Below, one piece after another: positions 1 through 10,842 of a stretch of DNA of 64,000 nucleotides (position 1 is the first letter of the stretch; every line of letters starts with the position of its first letter). The position numbers were made by a program, and so were the translations under genes. The notes below the pieces were generated by a model. The model saw only the letters and a program-made list of their open reading frames with translations. It did no database searches and had not been told where the DNA came from. The DNA comes from Metallyticus violacea. Lineage: Eukaryota > Arthropoda > Insecta > Mantodea > Metallyticidae. Location: assembly GCA_030762175.1 (NCBI GenBank), contig CM060841.1, positions 15,113,501-15,177,500 on the forward strand, written 5' to 3'.

Positions 1-72
1 GTGTGTGTGCGCACGCGTATTTAAGTGTTTGTGCTTAGGTGATAATACATAATTGTACATTTATTCGATATG

Positions 73-288
73 TTGTTGGTTTGGTTTATTTATGGACGCT
101 CTTTAACTTTTCAGATCATCAGCGTCCCATTCAATTCAGGCGAAATGGGTGACAAATTTCGCTCAGAGGCCGAAAGCCATACTTAGGCTTTTTACGCCCG
201 ACAAAATCTATCGACCCTGGCCGGGTTTGAACCCGCGATCTCGGGTTTAGAAGGCAAGTATGGTTACCCCTACACCACCAGGACCGAC
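73..288 (-). mobile_element. SINE-B copy, tRNA-derived, internally deleted, with 12-bp TSD
   Basis: A non-autonomous retroposon whose 5' end is a tRNA-like pol III promoter. Read on the minus strand, it starts GTCGGTCCTGGTGG, has an A-box-like stretch and a B-box-like GGGTTCAAACCCGGCC, and ends in GCGTCCATAAATAAA. It is flanked by a perfect 12-bp direct repeat, TTATTCGATATG, at 61-72 and 289-300, the hallmark of LINE-mediated insertion. Compared with the full copies at 36758 and 39365 it lacks about 85 bp in the middle, the part with the GTACGACACGGGACCC stretch. The deletion may be a subfamily trait or a later loss. No protein is encoded. Confidence 0.9.
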
Positions 289-300
289 TTATTCGATATG

Positions 301-777
301 AACCGTCAAGGTCTTTTTCTCTATAAGTGTCTATGTAATGAATAGCAAAGGCGGTCAAAAGACCCCATGCGAACAGTGTACAAATATGTTTGCAAAGAAT
401 GAGCAAGAAATATGCATCACTACTATTGAACATTTGCTGTTTCCACGGCTGCATGAATGCCTACTATGAGATCGAATATGTCTTCCGTAGTCCGTCTTCA
501 TAAACGAATGTACATTTCCGCATAGGAATAAGTATAAATTTTATATAAAATAACACATACTCTGTAGGCTACACTTTTTATTACTAAGAAATACTGTATT
601 TTTCACTTTTCACAAGGATAGTGCATTATCGATTTTCCAAACAAACATATATTGATTTAATTTATGTTTGCAATTATAAAAAGGACCAAAAATATAAAGC
701 AGCTTTTGGATAAAATATAGTGACATTTTCCTTGTAATATAGCTATAGTAGAACGCTATTGTATTCTTGTGTAAACC
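301..777. other. AT-rich non-coding interval
   Basis: No gene, RNA or clear repeat is visible here. The interval is AT-rich with short A and T runs. A 107-residue minus-strand open frame at 131-454 starts downstream here but mostly reads through the SINE and is not a gene. Confidence 0.6.
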
Positions 778-1058
778 TTACACAGTTGCAATTACTTCCA
801 ATACATTTTCTTCGCACTTCCAGTCATTAACATTTATTTCAATCACAACTTCATCTTTAGTTGAGGATGTGAGCTTCAGCGATTTCTCCAACTTTTCTTT
901 TCTTTGCCATTTGCTTCCTTTCTTCTGACTTTCTTTACTTCCAAAAGTAAACTTTCATGAGTACTATCTGGAATTAAATTTGATTTTGCAGTCTTTGTCC
1001 TTGTATGTGATGGAACGGAAAATATATCTTTTAGGGGCAGTCGTGTGCAAATGAAACG
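778..1058 (-). pseudogene. possible coding remnant in two frames
   Basis: I do not recognise this protein. Two adjacent minus-strand open stretches look protein-like. One runs from about 1058 to 876 and contains LPLKDIFSVPSHTRTKT and ESLLLEVKKVRRKEANGKEK. The other runs from about 954 to a stop at 778-780 and contains KDEVVIEINVNDWKCEENV. They overlap in an AAAAG-rich stretch near 895-910, where a single frameshift would join them into one lysine-rich, acidic-tailed product of about 90 residues. A splice-acceptor-like AATTCCAG lies inside the upper part. It could be a decayed retrogene, a transposon fragment, a last exon, or chance. The evidence is composition and frame length only. Confidence 0.25.
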
Positions 1059-1248
1059 TAGATTTTACATTTTATACATTTAAAATGTTAAAAAAAAAAT
1101 GCACAAAGAATGCTACAGTGGTGCGATTTAGGACAGTTTCAATTATATAAAACATAATCTAAAACGAAGAAGAATAAGGTTTAAATTTTCCAAATGTATA
1201 TGCGTGATAAATTAAACGTGTATACTTAAATGCAATAAACAAATAGTA

Positions 1249-2520
1249 CGAGTGTAGGACCACGCGATTCCGACCTCGCCATTAAGGATTATCGCCTTCA
1301 AAAATCCTTATCTGGTGTCATATCACAGCTTTTAAGTAAACAATTGCAGCTGTAACTTCCGCTCCGCTGTGTTCAGTTGTTCAGATATAGTTGTATAAAG
1401 AAGGCTATGTGTAGAACATTGTAAAATGTTCAAAATGGAGTGTCGAGCTATTATTAAGTTCTTCACAAAAGAAGAACTTACTCCAAATGAAATTACACAG
1501 CGATTGGACGGTGTATATGGGGAAGAACCCCCCCCCCTCATATTCTACCGTAAAAGAATGGACCAAACTTTTTCGAATGGGTCCAGAAAGTATTGAAGTG
1601 TGTGCAGGTCAGCCCTTGGAGGTGCTCACTCCCGAAAACATCGCACTTGCGGAAGGAGAAATTATGGAAGGCCGGCGGCTCAAAGTTACTGAAATAGCAA
1701 CAAGGTTGGGTCTTTCTAAAACAACAGTCCTTCGAATTATTCATGAAAATTCAAATATACACAAGGTTAGTGCAAGATGGGCGCCTAAACTTCTTTGCTC
1801 AGTCCAAAAGCACCAACTTTTGGAGCTCTGCCGTGGCAAAGAGAGAGAATTTCTGCAAACCATTGTTACAGCAGATGAAACTATGGTTCTTTACTATGAT
1901 CCCTTGTTCAAATGAAAAACAATGGAGTGGTGTAAACCTGGCGATGTACCGCCTCTAAAGGCCAAGGTCATTCAGTCAAACAAGAAGATCATGGTCACAA
2001 TCTTTTGGGACTGTGAAGGAATACTCTTCATTGACTTCGTAGAGAGGAACGCCACAGTAAATGGGGAGTATTGTGCTGGCCTACTGCACAGACTACGTGC
2101 TTCCATCAAAGAGAAAAGGCGAGGAAAGCTGAGTGGTGGTGTGCGCCTTCTTCACGACAACGCGCCTACCTGTCATACAGCTCTTGTTGCAAAGGAAGCT
2201 GTGAAGAAATGTGGCTTCAAGGAGATCGACCATCCACCATATAGCTCAGATGTAGCTCCCAATGACCATTTCCTCTTCTCAAAACTCAAGGACCTTCGAA
2301 GAAGAAAATTTAAGTGTTACGAATATGCGATAAATGCTGTTTATGCCCATTTTGCAGACAAGAGTTCTGACTACTTTGGCGGAGGTGGGATGAAATGTTA
2401 ATTCAAATATGTGAGAAGTGTATTGCAACAAAGGTTAACTATATTAAAAAATTAAATATAATTTTTTTCTTTATCATACCTAGAAAATGGTTAGGCCGGA
2501 AACTTATGGACCTACTCTCG
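1249..2520 (+). mobile_element. mariner DNA transposon, full length, inactive (copy 1)
   Basis: A 1272-bp Tc1/mariner element. It is bounded by TA dinucleotides at 1247-1248 and 2521-2522, the target duplication of the superfamily. Terminal inverted repeats of about 28 bp begin CGAGTGTAGG on the left and, in reverse complement, CGAGAGTAGGTCCATAAG on the right. It carries one broken transposase frame (see next entry). Related copies at 10843, 17236, 22060, 47719 and 52293 show the same ends, so this family was active locally more than once. It is now non-autonomous. Confidence 0.93.
1426..2401 (+). pseudogene. mariner transposase, frameshifted
   Basis: The protein would cut and paste the element in the nucleus. 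In order, one sees an N-terminal helix-turn-helix (FFTKEELTPNEITQRLDGVYGE), a second one (VTEIATRLGLSKTTVLRIIHE), the first catalytic Asp in TADETMVLYYDP, the second in LLHDNAP and the third in SDVAPNDHF. The start at 1426 (ATG TTC AAA ATG) is shared with the copy at 52293. Breaks: a run of nine C at about 1526-1534 shifts the frame after residue 32, and a stop plus frame change separates 1915 from 1922. One extra codon in the HDNAP region makes the last Asp spacing 35 rather than the mariner 34. Confidence 0.92.
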
Positions 2521-3300
2521 TATATGTCAGGGTCACCTTGATGACACCACAAACCAGAAGCGCCAGATACGCACAGACAGATGAAATGAATGATAAAAAA
2601 GAGAAAAACACCATCCAGGAATTTTCCCTTTCTTAAAATGGACTGAGGTAAAGTCACGGAAAATATGAATCACGTGTTAAATGAAATGTGTGTTTAAAAA
2701 AATTCATTAATTCGGCTGCAAAATTAATCGTCGTAAACAAATAATTAAGGCTCTAACTTCCTTAATTAGACACGGTGTTGAAAGCAGTAAAGGTATTAAA
2801 AAGTCCAAAAACATTAAAACAAAATAACACAGCTGAAAACTAAATTATTTTTTCCTACATTAATAATAAATTTCACTGCTAAAGAGAAGTTTTAATACTA
2901 AACACGAATATGTGTGTGGAGTATGTTGTTTAATAAGTGAATAAGATAGTGCAATTGTTAATATTTGCAAATGTAAACATTTTAGTGTATTCCATAATAA
3001 CATAGATTCTGTAATTACAGTACTGGTCATGGGCGAAAAAACTCAGCATACCTACAACAATTTGTGATTAAGGTATATTTTGGAAATTGATGTAGGAATG
3101 ATTCTGATGTAACAATTTAAATTCAAACAGAAATATGAATAAGGGTAGAAAAAAAATGGATAATACAATGAATACATTTCAGAGCGCATGATGGTGGATA
3201 CAAGTGTTTTTAGTTTAGAGGAAAGACATGTGGCTTCTGTGTGGATCCACGAACGGCCCCATGATGAAAAATCCATGAATATGATCATGTAGACTTTTAG
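2521..3300. other. AT-rich non-coding interval
   Basis: Flank of the mariner. I see no conserved coding signal, RNA gene or tandem repeat. Short open frames at 2439-2657 and 3052-3288 on the minus strand have no recognisable content. Confidence 0.6.
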
Positions 3301-3422
3301 AGCTAGTTTTGGTAAGCTGTCATCCAGTTGAAGTGGGAGAAAAAGGCTTCCTTAGGAGATGTGTTAAAGACTCAGCGACCACAGCACACGTTTCACCCCG
3401 AACAAGTGTTTTTTTATTGTTT

Positions 3423-3453
3423 CCTTGTCACTTAGGCGAATGTTGGGATGGTA
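3423..3453 (+). repeat. short dispersed motif shared with 50555-50586
   Basis: The stretch containing TCACTTAGGCGAATGTTGGG recurs, inverted, at 50555-50586 with one or two changes. About 30 bp match. It is probably the edge of an otherwise unrecognised transposable element family. Nothing else in the surrounding 3300-4800, mostly AT-rich, is interpretable. Confidence 0.55.
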
Positions 3454-3499
3454 CTTTTTACAACTTTTGTGCTGTCTCATTTCATATAATTGTTCAGTA

Positions 3500-4800
3500 G
3501 TTCTGGTTGCAGGGTCAACTGTATCGAGCGAGGCAGTCTGGTGCTGTGCGACATGGCGGTGACTATTCTCCTAGGAGAACTTTTTTGACCTTACTCAAGA
3601 TAGCTACAGCATGGGTCAATAAATAAGATATTCTTCTTGAATAAACACATGTATCTCTAATGAAAGGGCCATAAATAAAGGTCATAAAATATAGTCCTTT
3701 TGATAATATTTTAACGTAGAACTCATCGAAAATCGCATGCACACATATGTTTTAGTGATATACAGACATTTGCTTGCAAAAATAAATAGGATAAACAAAG
3801 TATGCGATTCCCTGACATTTTTAAAGACATTTTAGCGGAAAATTTGTTTGATATATGTTGAAGATTTATTCGTTCCTCGATTGCAACATTTATGAGTCTA
3901 GAAACGAATGTTTTAAATTAAATGGGAGAAATATATTGTGCATATGTTCATAAATTAATCGAATATAAGGTTTGCATATACTTTAGTATTTTTAAATGTC
4001 ATTCAGAGCAGTGTCCCACATCTTGACATGAGGCAAAAAGTCAACAACAGATGTTTTGTATCGCAGGAAGAGGTCGGGTCTTCCTGGCACAGGTCAACAT
4101 TGATGGATACCGAAATAACACGATATCCACCCACATCTAACATACGAGACATTCACCCCGAGAGAATTTCCCATGCCAGGAGTCATATTAATGTGATGCA
4201 AGTCCTTTGTGTGATCCATTAGTCTAATGGAGCTTTAAAGAATATAAGATATGATCTTCAGGACTTGTCAGTACCAACATTAAACCATAGATGTCCTTGA
4301 CCTAGAAAAACGTTATCGATGCAAAAATCAAACCTCCTTCTTATTTTCTTCATTAATGGTGTAGGCTATTAAACTAATAATCTTCTATTAGGTCTTCTTG
4401 CATCCTTTTTCTCCCCTTTCGTTTCTAAATAACATTTTTTTTTAACTTTATTAGTACGGCATTTTCAATTTATTTATATTTTATTCTAAATGAATGTGCA
4501 CAGAATAACAAATGTGACAATTTAACTATAAGCGTGCAGCGTAGGGAAAACAAAACAATATTGATCTGCGAATGCGTAGGAGGTTCTCCTTCTTGTTCTA
4601 CCGATAAACAAATGAATTAAGCAATCGTACTTGCCACTACGATTTGTGCTCACCTTCTACTTGCGAGAACTAAGACAGCACTTTTAGATTTCATATTATT
4701 ATTATATCGTCAATTTACAAGGATCCGTACACCATGTATACCCCCGAAAATATTTATATTAGTATTTACAAAAGCCAGAGGCCGTCTCAAGGACACTTGT
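3500..4800. other. non-coding interval, nothing recognised
   Basis: Unremarkable AT-rich sequence. No repeat family from elsewhere in the window was recognised, and the only open frame over 60 codons (4028-4222) has no recognisable features. Confidence 0.6.
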
Positions 4801-4802
4801 AG

Positions 4803-5100
4803 AGATTTTGGGTAAAAAAATTCCATTTTGTGTTTAATGCATCGTATAAACTACAAAGTTTGCAAATTATACTCATACATAAATTTGAATGTTTGCGGCA
4901 TTTAAATATGGCGGCCTGACTGCCACACATCCACTTATTTCAGATTTTGAGTCAAAAATTAATTTTTGGTTTTATGCATAATACGAAATTACATAGTTTG
5001 CAGATTTCACTCATAAATACTTTTTGTTTGTTTAGGAAATTTAAATTGTTTAAATGGCAATTTAAATATGACCACCACGCTGTTGCACAACACACCGCTT
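4803..5100 (+). repeat. two-unit diverged tandem repeat
   Basis: Two head-to-tail units begin AGATTTTGGG at 4803 and AGATTTTGAG at 4942. Both then share, in order, a TTAATGCAT/TTTATGCAT stretch, AGTTTGCA, ACTCATA, TTTAAATATG, and a CA-rich end with CACACATCCACTT or CACACCGCTT. The period is about 139 bp; the second unit is about 20 bp longer. The divergence is high, so this is an old satellite-like or internal duplication. Confidence 0.7.
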
Positions 5101-5229
5101 AATCTTTTTTCTCATTTGCAGTAACTTGCATATTTTTAACTTAAGGTGCACTTTTCCTAAAATCTATGTAAGATAGAGCTATGTATTTTTGTGCATATAA
5201 CACATTGCTCTATGTGGCCGGTAGTATTG

Positions 5230-5290
5230 GAAAACCGAGAATGTTGTTGAGCATCCGTAAATACACAAACGGAGAATGTTGTTGAAGATC
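5230..5290 (+). repeat. short direct repeat of GAGAATGTTGTTGA
   Basis: GAGAATGTTGTTGA occurs twice about 36 bp apart just upstream of the transposase remnant. This is seen directly. It may be a micro-duplication inside the same element. Confidence 0.5.
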
Positions 5291-5299
5291 AAAGTCAAT

Positions 5300-5546
5300 A
5301 AATAGAACGAAGAGGTTTCCACCGTGTTCTCCGGATCTAACTCCGTTGGACTTCTACCTATGGGGAACTCTTAAGGATGTTGTATACCGCAGAAAATCAG
5401 CTACACTGACAGCACTTCGGGAAGAAATTGAAACGGCATGTACTGCAATCGCTGAGAACACTTTCGCGAACGTTGCTCAATCAGTAGTTCAACGTACTCA
5501 GAAGTGTATCGACGCCAATGGTGGGCATTTTGAGCAACTGTTGTAA
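5300..5546 (+). pseudogene. C-terminal fragment of a Tc1/mariner-superfamily transposase
   Basis: This is the last part of a DDE transposase of the insect type that carries a DUF4817-like N-terminus. The frame reads FPPCSPDLTPLDFYLWGTL, the conserved block around the last acidic residue, and ends RTQKCIDANGGHFEQLL then stop, the typical C-terminus of the family. The 5' part including the DNA-binding domain and the first two acidic residues is missing. From about 5547 to 5705 the sequence may be the 3' untranslated part of the same element, but no inverted repeat was identified. The family assignment is from remembered motifs and should be tested by profile search. Confidence 0.75.
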
Positions 5547-5705
5547 CTGTAAATGTCTAAGATGATTAGTGTTCATCGTTTTCTGTTTGTGTGAATTCAG
5601 TTTTATTGTGTTAGCACGTTTTTTTCTTTGCTTGAAGTGTGGATACAGTTTTTGGCATCCTCTGTAAACTACTTGATCCAATTTATTAGGACTACCGTGA
5701 GTCAT

Positions 5706-6970
5706 TTGAAATTAATGTGGAGGGAGTTCCTATCAGTATAATCGATTGATCTTCGCTGTTCTGAGAACTCAATGTGGTGACGGGATTGCGCCTTGGAGGT
5801 GCAAAAGGACAGTAACAGAAAGACTATTGTTAGTAGTTAAAATTCAATTTATTAACAAAATGCAATCGCATTTGTTCTATAATCACTCGTCAGATGTTCT
5901 CTCGAAGCCGATACCTTTTAAGACAAGATGCGCTGACTAGCAATTATTTCATTCATTCAAACTGAGTCGCAATAAAGTCCGATTTTTTTTTTATAATTTT
6001 CATTCCAATAAATATATTGTTACTTTATAAACTATTATTAACATTAGAATATATACGAGTCATAGGAACTTCAGAAATTTTCATATAGCTAATAATTTCA
6101 CTATAGTAACAGATCCGAATATTAGTTATTATAAATATATATCACAATTTACACTCTTTCACACTTCGTAAGAACTAAATTAGATCTGTATGCTTTCACA
6201 AGTTATAAAAGGTTGCCTACCATCATAATGGTATCACTTCACACATGGTAATACGGCTTTCGCCCTTTTTCTTCGTACTATTAGCGTTAGATTCAAAGAA
6301 AATAGAAAAGCTTAAATATATGTGCTGTATGTTTTAGGCTGCTACCTTATACTTTGACCACTGGTACAATCTGCTTATCATTAATTAAAAATCAACACTT
6401 GAAATATTGTTGTCGGTGAGGGAATACTTTGCCAACCACGTCGACAATGATTTGCTTTCAAGTCAGCGACTGGAAACGAGATTTCAGAGAAAGAAAAGCC
6501 TTGGGATCCCAAGTTTGAAACAAAGAGTGCTGAATTAGAAATGGAACACGTTAAATAATGAAGCCGCGCGTCCTTGAACTATTCCACTCTTTTCTTCGAT
6601 CGAAGGCTTCACTGAGCTGAAGGCTGTTCCAAGAGAAGACCGCTCTACATAATCAAGAATGTTACAGTCTGAATACAAAACTATTTCCCCTCATTCCACC
6701 ACCTCTCTTACATAAACGAAAAACTCAATTTCCCTTTCTAAAGAAGACTGATAAACTCTTTCCTCTGGCCATTAGATTCGCTACTCTGTGATTTGTATTT
6801 TAGTATAAATGTTGGCATTGCATTTCATATTCTTATAGGTGATCATTCCTGCAACAATGTCATTAGTTAACTTAGCATACATTTCAAATTCATAACAATT
6901 CTTAAAAATAAATTTCTCTCTGCAGCTCAAGTATCTTAAAAACCTTTCCATCTAACTTATAATTATTCAG
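5706..6970. other. AT-rich non-coding interval
   Basis: No transposon, RNA gene or coding signal was recognised in this stretch. It leads into the trinucleotide array. Confidence 0.6.
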
Positions 6971-6999
6971 CTTATCCATCTGCGAAACTGAAAAATTTA

Positions 7000-8246
7000 G
7001 CAGCAGCAGCAGCAACAGTTATAGTAGTAATAGTAGTAATAGTAGTAGTAGTAGTAGTAATAGTAGTAGTAATAGTAGTAATAGTAATAGTAATAGTAAT
7101 AGTAATAGTAATAGTAGTAGTAGTAATAGTAGTAGTAGTAGTAGTATTAGTAGTAGTAGTAATAGTAGTAGTAATAGTAGTAGTAGTAATAGTAGTAGTA
7201 GTAGTAGTAATAGTAGTAATAGTAGTAGTAATAGTAATAGTAGTAGTAATAGTAATAGTAGTAGTAGTAATAGTAATAGTAGTAGTAATAGTAGTAGTAG
7301 TAATAGTAGTAGTAGTAGTAGTAATAGTAGTAGTAGTAGTAATAGTAGTAGTAGTAGTAATAGTAGTAATAGTAGTAGTAGTAATAGTAGTAGTAGTAAT
7401 AGTAGTAATAGTAGTAGTAGTAATAGTAATAATAGTAATAGTAGTAGTAATAGTAATAGTAGTAATAGTAGTAGTAATAGTAGTAGTAGTAATAGTAGTA
7501 GTAGTAATAGTAATAGTAGTAGTAGTAATAGTAGTAGTAATAGTAATAGTAATAGTAATAGTAATAGTAGTAGTAATAGTAGTAGTAATAGTAGTAATAG
7601 TAGTAATAGTAGTAGTAATAGTAGTAGTAGTAATAATAGTAGTAGTAATAGTAATAGTAGTAGTAGTAATAGTAGTAGTAATAGTAATAGTAATAGTAAT
7701 AGTAGTAGTAGTAATAGTAGTAGTAATAGTAGTAGTAGTAATAATAGTAGTAGTAATAGTAGTAGTAGTAATAATAGTAGTAGTAATAGTAATAGTAGTA
7801 GTAATAGTAGTAGTAATAGTAATAGTAATAGTAATAGTAGTAGTAGTAATAGTAGTAGTAATAGTAGTAGTAGTAATAGTAGTAGTAGTAATAGTAGTAG
7901 TAGTAATAGTAATAGTAGTAGTAGTAATAGTAGTAGTAATAGTAATAGTAGTAGTAGTAGTAGTAATAGTAATAGTAGTAGTAATAATAATAGTAGTAGT
8001 AATAGTAGTAGTAATAGTAATAGTAATAGTAATAGTAGTAGTAGTGTGGTAGTAGTAGTAATAGTAGTAGTAATAGTAATAGTAGTAGTAATAGTAGTAG
8101 TAATAGTAATAGTAATAGTAATAGTAGTAGTGTGGTAGTAGTAGTAATAGTAGTAGTAATAGTAATAGTAGTAGTAGTAGTAGTGTAGTAGTAGTGTAGT
8201 AGTAATAGTAATAGTAATAGTAGTAGTAGTGTGGTAGTAGTAGTAA

Positions 8247-8296
<50 letters not shown>

Positions 8297-8318
8297 TAGT
8301 AGTAGTAGTTGTAGTTGT
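7000..8318 (+). repeat. 1.3-kb compound TAG/TAA trinucleotide array
   Basis: After a short CAG stretch (7000-7015), about 1.3 kb is built almost wholly from TAG and TAA triplets, that is (AGT/AAT)n. The second base varies between G and A and almost nothing else varies. Near the right end the interrupter TGTGGTAGTAGTAG recurs at 8045, 8131 and 8230 (spacings 86 and 99 bp), showing higher-order duplication. Two minus-strand open frames of 487 and 438 codons cross it, but they are pure Thr/Ile, Leu or Tyr tracts and exist only because the repeat has no stop in those frames. No function can be assigned. Confidence 0.97.
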
Positions 8319-8786
8319 ATTGCTTTTTTTTCCATTAGAGGGGAACGCTTTGTGCGCGCTAGTTAACTGGCAGTGTGGCACTCCCATGGTGTACCCACTA
8401 AAATCCCTACAAATATTGCAGTACTGCGGGATCACTTCTCAATACTGCTTCGCAATGCAGGAACCGTCTTTTTCTTTAGTTTTGTGATAGTAGTTATCAT
8501 ATCCTCAATAATATCCATCTCTCTTTATTTTGTAGCATTTCTCATATTATATTTTCCACCCTTATGTCTGGCACTTTTGCTGTCTTTATTTCTGCCCATT
8601 TATTGCATATAAATATAGTACGTTCAGGCGTGTTCCTTTCGCCACAGTATCTACAACTTTATTTGTTTACTATTTTCATTTTGTACGTTTTAAACCAACC
8701 ATGTCCTGATAGGAATTCAGTCACATAGTATCCAATTTCTCCATGTTTCCTTTTAATTCACGGCAATATTTCAGATATTAATCTCA

Positions 8787-9074
8787 CCGCAACGGGTGGC
8801 CGTGGTCGTTAAGGCGCGGACTCGTGAGGGGGAGGTCTGGTATTCGAGTTCCGCTAGGATCGTTCTTCCTGATTGAGGTTTTTTTCAGACTTTCCTCAGT
8901 CCTCATAATGGTAAATGCCTGAGAGATACCCTAAACTTAGGCCTGGAACGTTTCCTCCATTTAAAAAAAAATCCTATCTCAGTATATAATTTCATCTCAT
9001 GTATCATCAGTGTCCATCGCCCGTGGTGCTGCAGTAGTAAAAACGAACGTTAAACACTATTAAAAAAAGAGAGG
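8787..9074 (+). mobile_element. SINE-A, full length, with 13-bp TSD
   Basis: A tRNA-derived SINE. The head, GGTGGCCGTGGTCGTTAAGG (A box) and TATTCGAGTTCCGC (B box), resembles a class II tRNA such as Leu or Ser. The body has TGAGGTTTTTTTCAG, CTCAGTCCTCATAATGG, CCTAAACTTAGGCCTGGAA and ATCATCAGTGTCC, ending at CGTTAAACACTATT. A perfect 13-bp direct repeat, GATATTAATCTCA, at 8774-8786 and 9075-9087 proves retroposition. SINE-A is the most frequent family in the window, with eleven copies or pieces. Confidence 0.93.
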
Positions 9075-9087
9075 GATATTAATCTCA

Positions 9088-10842
9088 TTGTCCATTGAGC
9101 CATCCCAAATTCTAGTTCCATTCCTGCTGTCAGGTTTTCCATTTCTTTTTCTTTTGATCATCTTTATTTGTTCTATTTCCAAATGTGCATTCTTCACCCA
9201 ACAGGTATACGGGTATAGTCCCTGCTTTCACTAGTCGAAATCGTTCTCTGCCAACGGGCAAAATTCTGCGATAGTATCTACAATGAAACTTTTTATACAT
9301 TCCATAAAAGTCAGCTAGCTGCCTATTTACGTCCCTCAGGCATTTCTTAATTTCCCTTCGATTCCCCCCCCCCTCTTGTTTACCCTCTCTGCGATACAAA
9401 TTTTAGCCATTCCTACAGTTTCCAGATTCCTTCCTTCCAGGTCCTATATCCCCATTTTCATCTGCTCCTGGCAGTATATCGTTCTAATTAGTGCTTGAAC
9501 AATTTATAGTTACTACTTCACTGCTCGGGTCCTGCAATCTATAGTCTCATTATAGGCACCAAATTCCCCCTTGCCATACACCTCCCTACTCCTAAAGTCT
9601 TTTTTTGAAAAGCCCTTCCTCACCTAATCAAACTTCTATGTTCGTTTGCAACCCCAATTTAGGCTCCATCATCGTTGTAAATGAAATCAGTACCCCATAC
9701 AGCCCTACCGCAAATCCGGAATTGTTTCGTATGCGGAGAGACCCCGGATTTCATATTAGTTTATTATTTCGCCCCATTAATACGTTTTGCCTATTCTCCA
9801 TTCCTCGAGAAGGTTAGTCCAAGGTAATTCACATTATCGAACGCCCTTGTCTCCTTTACTATACCAGTGATTTTTTCATGTTTTGTTCCATAGAAGTATT
9901 AGTATTAGTTTTTATCCGTCACAGATGTTACACGTAATTGCACAACTGTAGAATGTGTTTGAAGTGATTCTTCCCATTTACTTTATTAAATTCTTCATCA
10001 AATTTGCATTAATTTTCATGAGTAATTCAAATGAATAGCTGCATAATGATATTTCATTTGGCCAACATCCAAATTCGGAAGGATGGCAGTTGCAATATCC
10101 AGTTCCAATTTGCGCACTGATTGGCAGACTGGTGATGATATAAATAACAGAGGAAATCATTCTATTATCTGATAAAAAATCCGCATTTACGTTGCCTAAA
10201 TGGAAGGCCATCTAGGGAATGGAACTTTCTGACTCTTCAAATCTTTTGGGAGGGTTCTGCAAGCCTCCAAACTTCACTGGTGTTCTGTTGGCACTAGAGT
10301 AACGACAGACCGAAATCCGAGCCTTTTCCCAATGGGAGCTCTTCCGGTGTGCTGGACTTCAGGGAGTTCGTTATTGAATGGGCTGATATAGGGCAGAGTG
10401 TGTCCTGAAATAGCCCTAGTAACACAGCGAGAGCCTGGACTGGAAAGCAATGCAGATACGCGTAACACACCGGTGGCAATTTGGAAGCAGACCAGATGGC
10501 ATGGTGAAAGCGGTAACACTTGACACGACAGAATAATACACACTAACTACTCGACCACGGCATAAGTGTTTATTATTGCATACTGTCCTGTTCGTTTTAT
10601 TATTTCATTTTGACAGCTTATACTTACTATGGAGCAGTAATATAATTTCTGAGCATCAAAGTAAAAATGACTTGGCGGAAGGAGAAACAGATTAAAAACC
10701 ACAAATCTATATACCCACCGCAACAAATGAAACCATTTTACTGGTAAAAAGAACGTCGTAAGTCAATTACTGGGAATGCACACTGGTTTGTAATGTCGTC
10801 ATTACAATAATGTCCACCTTCATTTACCTAAATTAAATTTTA
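9088..10842. other. interval without recognised genes
   Basis: Somewhat higher C+T content on the plus strand at 9100-9840 hints at a decayed element on the minus strand, and 10270-10545 is less AT-rich than its surroundings. I could not match either to a family. Minus-strand frames at 9130-9399 and 10274-10543 lack recognisable motifs. Confidence 0.5.

Noticed and set aside
6972..8435. 487- and 438-codon minus-strand open frames as protein genes
   Set aside because: They are Thr/Ile, Leu or Tyr runs produced by the trinucleotide array, which lacks stops in those frames. No non-repetitive coding sequence is attached.
9130..9840. Possible LINE on the minus strand
   Set aside because: Composition hinted at coding sequence, and a YLG-like motif appears near 9830, but I could not find an ordered set of reverse transcriptase motifs.
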